This document shows positions 13,883 to 20,742 of a stretch of 28,515 nucleotides of DNA, one piece after another (position 1 is the first letter of the stretch; each line of letters begins with the position of its first letter). The stretch is from assembly GCA_019424965.1 (NCBI GenBank), contig JAHYYL010000031.1:1-28515 (forward strand), read 5' to 3'. The translations under genes and the position numbers were made by a program. This DNA comes from Collinsella sp. (GTDB lineage: Bacteria > Actinomycetota > Coriobacteriia > Coriobacteriales > Coriobacteriaceae). The notes under the pieces are model-generated. The model was not told the DNA's origin. It ran no database searches and saw nothing but the letters and a program-made list of their open reading frames with translations.

Positions 13883-15934
13883 ATGCAGGAGGCATGGGAA
13901 GGCTTCAAGGAAGGCATTTGGACGGGAGAGGTTGACGTCCGAGACTTCATCCAGAAGAACTACACCCCTTACGAGGGCGACGAGTCGTTCCTCGTAGGTC
14001 CGACCGAGCGTACCAAGGAGCTGTGGGGCGAGGTTCTCGACCTGCTGCTTAAGGAGCGCGAGCAGGGCGGTGTCCTCGATATGGACACCAAGACCGTCAC
14101 GGGTATCGTGAGCCACCCCGCTGGCTACATCGATAACGCCCACCGCGAGAAGGAGACCATCGTCGGCCTCCAGACCGACAAGCCGCTCAAGCGCGCTCTG
14201 CACGTCAACGGCGGTATCCGCATCGCTTGCCAGGCCGCCAGCCAGCACGGCTACAAGGTCGACGAGAACGTTGTCGAGCGCTACACCTTCGAGCGCAAGA
14301 CCCACAACGCCGGCGTCTTCGATGTTTACACCCCCGAGATGCGTGCTTGCCGCTCGGCTCACATCATCACCGGTCTGCCCGATGGCTATGGCCGCGGCCG
14401 CATCATCGGCGACTACCGTCGTGTCGCCCTGTACGGTGTCGACTACCTGATTAAGGACAAGGAGGCCCAGAAGGCTTCCACCCCGACGGTCATGACCGCC
14501 GACAACATCCGCGACCGTGAGGAGCTGCAGGAGCAGATCCGCGCCCTCGGCGAGCTCAAGATGATGGCCGAGACCTATGGTTTCGACATTTCCAACCCTG
14601 CTACCAACACGCAGGAGGCCATCCAGTGGATGTACTTCGCCTACCTCGCTTCCGTCAAGGAGCAGAACGGCGCCGCTATGTCCATCGGCCGTACCTCCAC
14701 GTTCATCGACATCTACGCTGAGCGCGACCTTGCCAACGGTACCTTCACCGAGGAGCAGATCCAGGAGTTCGTGGATCACTTCATCATGAAGCTCCGCATG
14801 GTCAAGTTTGCCCGTACCCCCGAGTACCAGGCCCTGTTTACCGGCGATCCGCAGTGGGTCACCGAGTCCATCGGCGGCATGGGTGTTGACGGCCGTACGC
14901 TCGTTACCAAGATGAGCTACCGCTACCTGCACACGCTCGAGAACATGGGCACCAGCCCCGAGCCCAACATGACCGTTCTGTGGTCGACCCGTCTGCCCGA
15001 GAACTTCAAGAAGTTCTGCGCCAAGACTTCTGTCGCCAGCTCCTCGATTCAGTACGAGAACGACGACCTCATGCGCGTCTACCACGGCGACGACTACGGC
15101 ATTGCCTGCTGCGTGTCCTCCATGCGCATCGGCAAGGAGATGCAGTTCTTCGGCGCCCGCGCCAACCTGGCCAAGTGCCTGCTGTACGCACTCAACGGCG
15201 GTGTTGACGAGGTCTCCAAGAAGCAGGTCGGCCCCAAGTATCGCGCCGTCGAGGGCGATACGCTCGATTACGACGACGTTGTGGCCAAGTACAACGACAT
15301 GATGAAGTGGCTCGCTGGCGTGTACGTCAACTCGCTGAACATCATCCACTACATGCACGACAAGTATTGCTACGAGCGCATCCAGATGGCTCTGCACGAC
15401 AAGCACGTGCACCGCTGGTTCGCTACGGGCATTGCTGGCCTTTCCGTCGTGGCTGACTCCCTGTCCGCCATCAAGTACGCCAAGGTCCACCCCGTCCGCG
15501 ACGAGAACGGCATCATTGTCGACTTCGAGACCGAGGGCGAGTTCCCCAAGTACGGTAACGACGACGACCGCGTCGACCAGATCGCTCACGACGTTGTGCA
15601 CCAGTTCATGGAGTACATCCGCATGAACGACACCTACCGCAACTCCGTGCCCACGACCTCGGTTCTGACCATTACCTCCAACGTCGTGTACGGTAAGAAG
15701 ACCGGCTCCACGCCCGACGGCCGCAAGGCTGGCCAGCCGTTCGCCCCGGGTGCTAACCCCATGCACAAGCGCGATAGCCACGGCGCCATCGCTTCGCTGT
15801 CTTCGGTTTCCAAGCTCCCGTTCCGCGATGCTCAGGACGGTATCTCCAACACCTTCTCCATCATCCCGAGTGCGCTCGGCAAGGAGGATCAGGTGTTCTT
15901 TGGCGATATCGACCTTGATCAGCTGGGCGAGTAA
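13883..15934 (+). CDS. pflB: Pyruvate formate-lyase catalytic subunit lacking the C-terminal glycyl radical domain
   Basis: A 683-residue formate C-acetyltransferase that converts pyruvate and CoA to formate and acetyl-CoA. The adjacent catalytic cysteines are Cys409-Cys410 (YGIACCVSSM), and the substrate-pocket regions seen in E. coli PflB are present (for example ISNPATNTQEAIQWMYFAYL and TSPEPNMTVLWS). E. coli PflB has 760 residues and ends in a glycyl radical domain with RVSGYA. This protein instead stops just after NTFSIIPSALGKED...DLDQLGE, at the linker before that domain. The missing domain is encoded by the next gene. The ATG at 13883 is preceded by TAGGAGCG a little further upstream than usual. 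Codon use is strongly biased, as for a highly expressed gene. The activase pflA is at 23491. Confidence 0.95.
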   Translation: MQEAWEGFKEGIWTGEVDVRDFIQKNYTPYEGDESFLVGPTERTKELWGEVLDLLLKEREQGGVLDMDTKTVTGIVSHPAGYIDNAHREKETIVGLQTDKPLKRALHVNGGIRIACQAASQHGYKVDENVVERYTFERKTHNAGVFDVYTPEMRACRSAHIITGLPDGYGRGRIIGDYRRVALYGVDYLIKDKEAQKASTPTVMTADNIRDREELQEQIRALGELKMMAETYGFDISNPATNTQEAIQWMYFAYLASVKEQNGAAMSIGRTSTFIDIYAERDLANGTFTEEQIQEFVDHFIMKLRMVKFARTPEYQALFTGDPQWVTESIGGMGVDGRTLVTKMSYRYLHTLENMGTSPEPNMTVLWSTRLPENFKKFCAKTSVASSSIQYENDDLMRVYHGDDYGIACCVSSMRIGKEMQFFGARANLAKCLLYALNGGVDEVSKKQVGPKYRAVEGDTLDYDDVVAKYNDMMKWLAGVYVNSLNIIHYMHDKYCYERIQMALHDKHVHRWFATGIAGLSVVADSLSAIKYAKVHPVRDENGIIVDFETEGEFPKYGNDDDRVDQIAHDVVHQFMEYIRMNDTYRNSVPTTSVLTITSNVVYGKKTGSTPDGRKAGQPFAPGANPMHKRDSHGAIASLSSVSKLPFRDAQDGISNTFSIIPSALGKEDQVFFGDIDLDQLGE

Positions 15935-15935
15935 C

Positions 15936-15996
15936 TATTGTTAGTGCTATACTAACAATAACGATTACTGATTAGTGCGCCGGTTTCGGCCGGCGC
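15936..15996 (+). promoter_or_regulatory. Tandem hairpins between pflB and the glycyl radical subunit gene
   Basis: TATTGTTAGT (15936-15945) pairs with ACTAACAATA (15951-15960). GCGCCGG (15977-15983) pairs with CCGGCGC (15990-15996). Neither is followed by a T-tract. Their place in the 85-base gap suggests mRNA processing or stability elements that could set different amounts of the two PFL parts. A weak terminator is a less likely alternative. Confidence 0.5.
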
Positions 15997-16019
15997 CTAT
16001 TAATCGAAGGAGACACATT

Positions 16020-16271
16020 ATGAAGGTTTCTGAAGTTTCTGAGACTCAGGCCGATAACCTGGTCCACATGCTCGACGCTTACGCCGAGAAGGGTGGCCAC
16101 CACCTGAACATCAACGTCTTCAACCGTGAGACGCTGCTCGACGCTCAGGCTCACCCCGAGAAGTACCCGCAGCTGACCATCCGCGTTTCCGGCTATGCCG
16201 TGAACTTCCACACGCTCACCAAGGAGCAGCAGGACGAGGTCATTGCGCGTACCTTCCACGACAAGTTCTAA
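16020..16271 (+). CDS. grcA: Stand-alone glycyl radical subunit of pyruvate formate-lyase (GrcA/YfiD-like)
   Basis: An 83-residue protein that matches the C-terminal domain of PFL. It has HHLNINVFNRETLLDA, the HPEKYPQLTIRVSGYAV block with the radical glycine at Gly58, and a closing FHTLTKEQQDEVIARTF. In E. coli, GrcA (YfiD) is a spare part that rescues oxygen-damaged PflB. Here the main enzyme has no such domain, so this protein is probably an essential subunit. It should dock on PflB with Gly58 near Cys409-Cys410 and receive its radical from PflA. It has its own ATG and a strong GAAGGAG ribosome binding site. It lies in a different reading frame from pflB after an 85-base gap, so a simple frameshift or point mutation does not explain the split. 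Confidence 0.92.
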   Translation: MKVSEVSETQADNLVHMLDAYAEKGGHHLNINVFNRETLLDAQAHPEKYPQLTIRVSGYAVNFHTLTKEQQDEVIARTFHDKF

Positions 16272-16294
16272 AGGGACTCAACTCCCGCAGGATC

Positions 16295-16417
16295 GCCGGG
16301 GCTGTTTGGGCTACCTCCCAAAACGTCCTCGGACATGAAAGAGACCGCCGTGCGCTTCGCGCGGCGGTCTCTTTCGTCCTGCGGAATGTTTTGGGAGGTA
16401 GCCCAAACAGCCCCGGC
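16295..16417. terminator. Large hairpin element: terminator inside a perfect 30-bp inverted repeat
   Basis: The inner stem GAAAGAGACCGCCG (16337-16350) pairs with CGGCGGTCTCTTTC (16362-16375). It is a strong terminator for the pflB-grcA operon. It is enclosed by a perfect 30-base inverted repeat, 16295-16324 with 16388-16417. Between inner stem and arms are CGTCCTCG..CATGAA on one side and CTGCGGAATG on the other, which recur in the element at 27356-27540. The element can fold on either strand. Confidence 0.85.
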
Positions 16418-16508
16418 TGGGGTCCTGTGTAGTCACCCTCTAGGCGGAACTCTCCTAATTATTTGGATGAGTCGTTTACTTACTTGTACTGTTACCGTCT
16501 TCCCGCTG

Positions 16509-16550
16509 TTGTTGGGGTATGCTTTGTTCGTATGTAAACGTATGACATGT
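16509..16550 (+). promoter_or_regulatory. Candidate promoter and autoregulatory operator of the LacI gene
   Basis: TTGTTG (16509-16514) and TATGTA (16531-16536) with 16-base spacing give a plausible promoter. The -10 box is part of TATGTAAACGTATGACAT, which resembles the sites in front of the sucrose genes (GTGAAAACGTTTGACAT). The LacI protein probably represses its own gene here. Confidence 0.5.
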
Positions 16551-16567
16551 TGATGGGGGAGGGTGCT

Positions 16568-17578
16568 ATGGCTCGCGAGAGTGCTCGTTCTAAAGATACG
16601 GCTAAGCCTGGCATCAAGGAAGTTGCAGCGGTGGCGGGGGTTTCGCCTACTACGGTATCTCGCGTGCTTAATAATCGCGGCTACATTAGCCAGGAAACCC
16701 GCGATAAAGTCCATGCGGCGATGGAGCGCATCAATTACACGCCCAACGATATCGCCCGTGCCATGCTCAACGGTCGCCTGAACCTTATCGGCATGATTGT
16801 TCCCTTTGTGAGCAGCCCGTTCCATGCTCAGGTTGTGCAGGCGGTCGAGCGCACGTTAGCGGAAAACGGTTTTAAGATGTTGCTGTGCAACAGCGCCAAT
16901 CGACCCGATCTTGAGCGTTCCTATATTGACATGCTCCGCCGCAATATGGTCGACGGCGTCATCGTCAACTCCCTCAATATCGGTGCCGAGGCATATGCCG
17001 AGATGGGCTTGAGCCTGGTTGGCATCGACTGCGATCTTGGCGAGGGCTCTGTCCAGATTGCAAGTGACAGCTATGGCATCGGCGAGCTCGCCACGCGCCG
17101 TCTGATTGATGACGGCTGCAGGCGTATCCTGTGCCTGCGCAGCAATAGCCGCATGCGCATGCCTGCCAATAAGCGTACCGATGCCTACCTCGATGTTGTT
17201 GAGCAGGCCGGTTTGTCCGCGCTTGTCCGTGAGGTTGAGTTCGTTAAGCCCGACGACGAAAAGGGCGCGGTCGTTGCGAAGATCCTCGATGAGAACCCCG
17301 ATATTGACGGCATCTTTGCGGGAGACGATACGATGGCGGCCATCTGTCTCAACGTGATGAAGCAGCGCGGCTTGAGCGCTCCAGACGATATTAAGGTCGT
17401 GGGCGCGGATGGTGCCCGCCGAACTATGACGTTTATGCCTGACTTAACAACCGTACGTCAAGATATCGATCGCATCGGAGAGCTCGCGGCGCAATCCATC
17501 ATCGCTCTTATTAACGGCGATAATCCCGAATCGAATATCGAGCTCCCCGTTGAACTCATTGAGGGCAAAACCGCGTAG
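16568..17578 (+). CDS. LacI/GalR-family repressor, probable regulator of the sucrose genes
   Basis: A 336-residue regulator. The N-terminal HTH and hinge helix (IKEVAAVAGVSPTTVSRVLNN...) is followed by a periplasmic-binding-protein-like effector domain (LIGMIVPFVSSPFHAQVVQAVE onward, FAGDDTMAAICLNVMK, VVGADG). The ATG at 16568 was chosen because GGGGGAGGG lies at the right distance; an in-frame ATG at 16547 has no such site. The gene lies directly upstream of a GH32 gene, a sucrose-type EIIBC and a sucrose-6-phosphate hydrolase. LacI-like operator sites lie before its own gene and before the GH32 gene. A sucrose- or fructose-derived effector is the natural guess. Confidence 0.9.
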   Translation: MARESARSKDTAKPGIKEVAAVAGVSPTTVSRVLNNRGYISQETRDKVHAAMERINYTPNDIARAMLNGRLNLIGMIVPFVSSPFHAQVVQAVERTLAENGFKMLLCNSANRPDLERSYIDMLRRNMVDGVIVNSLNIGAEAYAEMGLSLVGIDCDLGEGSVQIASDSYGIGELATRRLIDDGCRRILCLRSNSRMRMPANKRTDAYLDVVEQAGLSALVREVEFVKPDDEKGAVVAKILDENPDIDGIFAGDDTMAAICLNVMKQRGLSAPDDIKVVGADGARRTMTFMPDLTTVRQDIDRIGELAAQSIIALINGDNPESNIELPVELIEGKTA

Positions 17579-17624
17579 TTCATCCCGTGCCAAAAGAATT
17601 CCTCAAACGCCTCTGATGACCGTT

Positions 17625-17719
17625 CACCGGCATATGTCAACCGTTTGCCGACGACTGGAACTGCGAAAAGACGTATTGGTGTGAAAACGTTTGACATATG
17701 AAAACGATTGACATATCTT
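17625..17719 (+). promoter_or_regulatory. Promoter and three LacI-type operators upstream of the sucrose genes
   Basis: A good promoter, TTGACA (17691-17696)-17-TATCTT (17714-17719), sits among repeated sites. TGAAAACGTTTGACATA (17682-17698) overlaps the -35 box. TGAAAACGATTGACATA (17699-17715) fills the spacer and touches the -10 box. A third, inverted site (ATGTCAACCGTTTGCC, around 17634-17649) lies about 40 bases upstream. Repression by blocking RNA polymerase, perhaps with looping to the third site, is expected. Confidence 0.65.
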
Positions 17720-17761
17720 GCCATTGTACCGAGTTAGTATGTCGTGGAAAGGAAGTCTCGG

Positions 17762-19144
17762 ATGCACAAGGTGTATTACCAGCCTGAGGGAATTTGGGTA
17801 GGCGACATCATGCCGTACGGCGAGGACGGCACGTTCTATCTCTATCATCAGCGTGACACGCGTAACCCCGAACCTTTCGGAGAGCCGTTTGGCTGGGCAC
17901 TCGCTACGACCAAGGATTTCGTCAACTACAAGGACTTTGGCGAGAGCCTTGAGCGTGGCGGCGACGAGGAAGTCGACCAGTACATTTATGCCGGAACGGT
18001 GTTTAAGGTGGGCGACAAGTACCATGCGCTCTACACTGGTTGCAATCGCGATAAGGTCCGCGCACGTTTGATGAAGCAGGTTCTTCTTCACGCAACGAGC
18101 GACGACGCCGTCAAGTGGGAGAAGAACATCGCCGAGACGCTGCTTCCGCCCCAGGAGGGTTACGATGACCGCAACTGGCGCGATCCCTTTGTGCTTTGGG
18201 ATGAGGAGAACGAAGAGTACATGCTCATCCTCGGCACGCGTGTGGGCGAGGACAAGCGTCTGATGACCGGCCGCCTGGTCAAGTTCACCTCCAAGGATCT
18301 GACCAACTGGGAGTTCCAGGGCGACTGGTGGAACCCGGGCCTGTACACCATGTTTGAGATGCCTGATCTCTTTAAGATGGGCGACTGGTGGTACCTCGTC
18401 TTTTCCGAGTACAGCGACGGCAACAAGACCCGTTACCGCATGTCCAAGTCCATCAACGGTCCTTGGATTACCCCCGCTGACGACTCCTTCGACGGCCGCG
18501 CGTACTACGCTGCTCGCACCGCATTCGATGGCGAGCGTCGCGTTCTCTTTGGTTGGGTTCCTACGCGTGACGAGGGCGGCGACCCCAGCTCTTACCTATG
18601 GGGTGGCACCTTTATGCCCCTCGAGATCGTTCAGCGTGCCGACGGAACGCTCGGCACCAAGCTCCCCGACAGCATGCTTGGCGCCTTTGGCGAGGCTAAG
18701 GCAGTCGAGACCTTTGAGCTTTCCTGCGAGTCGGGCAAGGTCGAGCAGGTGCTCGCCGCGGATGCCGGCTCCACCTACTTGCTCGATGCCGACATTGAGC
18801 TCGGCGGTAACGCTGCCGGCTTCTCGGTCAAGTTCGCCGAGGACGCCGAGACTGGTCTTGCCTATGAGTTCCGCGCCAACCTGCGCGAGGGCAAGCTCGA
18901 GTTCACGCCGGCTCCCCAGTACCCGTGGTTCCAGGTCAACAACATGGGCCTCGAGCGTCCGTTGTTCTTTAAGGGCGAGGGCACTCACCATGTGCGTCTG
19001 GTCGTCGACGACGACATCGCGACCATCTTTGTCGATGATGTTGCGCTCAACGCTCGCTTCTGCAACAAGCAGGGCCAGGGTGTGGCGCTTACCGTCACCG
19101 ACGGTGCGCTCAAGTGCGCAAACGCAACGATCGCGTCTCTGTAG
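17762..19144 (+). CDS. GH32-family protein with an atypical nucleophile motif (beta-fructosidase-like)
   Basis: A 460-residue protein with a five-bladed beta-propeller pattern and a C-terminal beta-sandwich (from about residue 330). The usual GH32 motif WxNDPNG is absent. The equivalent N-terminal place reads VGDIMPYGEDGTFYLYHQRD, where Asp15 could be the nucleophile. The other catalytic motifs are recognisable: NWRDPF (Arg140-Asp141) and MFEMPDLF with Glu199 in the acid/base position. There is no signal peptide, so it acts in the cytoplasm. I chose ATG 17762 because GGAAAGGAAG precedes it; a GTG at 17744 is a poorer start. With the EIIBC gene 45 bases downstream, a phosphorylated fructoside is a likely substrate. 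Its role beside the classical hydrolase at 20743 is unclear. Confidence 0.85.
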   Translation: MHKVYYQPEGIWVGDIMPYGEDGTFYLYHQRDTRNPEPFGEPFGWALATTKDFVNYKDFGESLERGGDEEVDQYIYAGTVFKVGDKYHALYTGCNRDKVRARLMKQVLLHATSDDAVKWEKNIAETLLPPQEGYDDRNWRDPFVLWDEENEEYMLILGTRVGEDKRLMTGRLVKFTSKDLTNWEFQGDWWNPGLYTMFEMPDLFKMGDWWYLVFSEYSDGNKTRYRMSKSINGPWITPADDSFDGRAYYAARTAFDGERRVLFGWVPTRDEGGDPSSYLWGGTFMPLEIVQRADGTLGTKLPDSMLGAFGEAKAVETFELSCESGKVEQVLAADAGSTYLLDADIELGGNAAGFSVKFAEDAETGLAYEFRANLREGKLEFTPAPQYPWFQVNNMGLERPLFFKGEGTHHVRLVVDDDIATIFVDDVALNARFCNKQGQGVALTVTDGALKCANATIASL

Positions 19145-19189
19145 CGGCAACGAACCGTTTTATGATTTAGAAAAGGAATGGAGAAGAAC

Positions 19190-20641
19190 ATGGACTACAA
19201 GGCAGTGTCCCAGCAAGTCGTCGACAACGTCGGCGGACTGGAGAACATCGAGGGCGCCACGCATTGCGTGACCCGTCTGCGTCTGGTGCTCAAGGATACG
19301 AGCAAATACAACAAGGCCGAGCTCGAGAACATCGATGGCGTCAAGGGCGTGCTGTACAACAGCGGCCAGCTCATGATCATCTTCGGTACCGGTACCGTCA
19401 ACAAGGTTTACGATGAGTTTATGGCTCTGACGGGCGTTAAGGAGATCAGTGCTTCCGAGGTCAAGGGCGCCGAGGCGGACAAGAAGGGCAAGTTCTTCTC
19501 GGTCCTCAAGGTATTCTCGGACATCTTTATCCCCATCATTCCCGCCTTCGTCGGCGCTGCAATCATCATCGGCCTTAAGTCGCTGATCGTTGCCAACGGC
19601 CTCTTTGGCATGGAAGGCAGCCTCGCCGATCACAGCGAGTTCCTCAAGAACCTCGCAAGCTTCTTTGCCATTATCGCCACCACGTTCGACTACCTGCCTG
19701 TCCTGGTTATGTACAGCGCGGTCAAGCGTTTTGGCGGTAACCCGATCCTGGGCATCCTCGTCGGTATCGTCATGGTTCACCCGAGCCTTATGAACCGCAA
19801 CACGTTCGTTATGGACCCGACGGGTGCTGAGTACTGGAACTTCGGTCCGCTATCCATTCCCATGGTTGCTTTCCAGGGCGGCGTGTTCCCCGCAATCCTG
19901 ACTGCCTGGTTTATGGCCAAGGTCGAGAAGATTGCCCAGAAGTACATCCCCGAGGTCGTTTCGTTCGTCTTTGTCCCGACCGTTACCCTGATTCTTGCTA
20001 ACGTTGCCCTGTTCACCGTGTTCGGCCCGCTCGGCAACCTGATCGGTGACGTCCTCGCCGGCGTAATCGATATCCTGTACAACAGGATGGGCGTCTTTGG
20101 TGCCTTTGTCTTCGCCGCGTTCCTGCAGCCGCTCGTCGTTACCGGTACGCATCAGTTCATCCAGGGTATCGAGGCCAACCTCGTTGCCACGACCGGCTTC
20201 AACTACATCCAGGCCATCTGGTCGGTTTCCATCATCGCCCAGGGCGGCGGCGCCATCGGCATGTACCTCATTCACAAGAAGCATTCCAAAGAGCGCAACA
20301 TTTGCATGTCGTCCTTTATCCCGACGCTGGTCGGTATCTCCGAGCCCGCAATCTTTGCTGCAAACATGCGCTACTCGGTTATTCCGTTCATCTGCGCATG
20401 CATCGGTGCAGGCTGCGGCGGTGCCTTCGTGAAGCTCTTTGAGGTGCGCGCCATCGGTCAGGGTCTGACCGGCGTGCTTGGCCTGCTCATCGTCACGCCC
20501 GAGACGCTCGTGTGGTATGTGGCTGGCAATCTCATCGCCTTTATCGTGCCGATCGTCTTGATCTTTGCCTACAACAAGGCAAAGGGCGTGCCGACCACTG
20601 ATGAAGAGGGCGCTGGTGCTGGCTTTGATGTCAGCTTCTAG
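19190..20641 (+). CDS. scrA: PTS sucrose-type EIIBC transporter
   Basis: A 483-residue phosphotransferase permease. The N-terminal IIB domain (residues 1-85) has the phosphorylatable Cys26 in ATHCVTRLRLVL. The IIC domain (from about residue 105) has about ten membrane segments and the sucrose-family sequence VGISEPAIFAANMR. There is no C-terminal IIA domain, so phosphate must come from an EIIA encoded elsewhere. It should import sucrose, or a related beta-fructoside, as the 6-phosphate. The ATG at 19190 is preferred over the one at 19178 because GGAG lies 7 bases upstream of it. It is the third gene of the LacI-GH32-EIIBC-GH32 cluster. Confidence 0.9.
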   Translation: MDYKAVSQQVVDNVGGLENIEGATHCVTRLRLVLKDTSKYNKAELENIDGVKGVLYNSGQLMIIFGTGTVNKVYDEFMALTGVKEISASEVKGAEADKKGKFFSVLKVFSDIFIPIIPAFVGAAIIIGLKSLIVANGLFGMEGSLADHSEFLKNLASFFAIIATTFDYLPVLVMYSAVKRFGGNPILGILVGIVMVHPSLMNRNTFVMDPTGAEYWNFGPLSIPMVAFQGGVFPAILTAWFMAKVEKIAQKYIPEVVSFVFVPTVTLILANVALFTVFGPLGNLIGDVLAGVIDILYNRMGVFGAFVFAAFLQPLVVTGTHQFIQGIEANLVATTGFNYIQAIWSVSIIAQGGGAIGMYLIHKKHSKERNICMSSFIPTLVGISEPAIFAANMRYSVIPFICACIGAGCGGAFVKLFEVRAIGQGLTGVLGLLIVTPETLVWYVAGNLIAFIVPIVLIFAYNKAKGVPTTDEEGAGAGFDVSF

Positions 20642-20678
20642 TTGAGCCGTTCAGCGTAATCTGAGGATAAGTCCATTT

Positions 20679-20720
20679 GGGGAAGGACGCTCGACTCGTG
20701 TGAGTCGAGCGTCCTTCCCC
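20679..20720. terminator. Perfect 19-bp hairpin between EIIBC and sucrose-6-phosphate hydrolase
   Basis: GGGGAAGGACGCTCGACTC pairs perfectly with its complement around a 4-base GTGT loop. No T-tract follows on the plus strand, so full termination is doubtful. It may protect the upstream mRNA or reduce expression of the next gene. Confidence 0.6.
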
Positions 20721-20742
20721 ATAGACGAGAAAGTCAACGGCG

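Noticed and set aside
13823..15781. A 652-codon minus-strand open frame opposite pflB
   Set aside because: It is a Val/Gly/His/Asp-rich shadow of the strongly biased pflB codons, with no domain or ribosome binding site support.
15900..16022. The PFL split as a sequencing error or simple frameshift
   Set aside because: An 85-base spacer with two hairpins, a separate ATG and a strong GAAGGAG ribosome binding site separate the two genes, which no single-base error would create.
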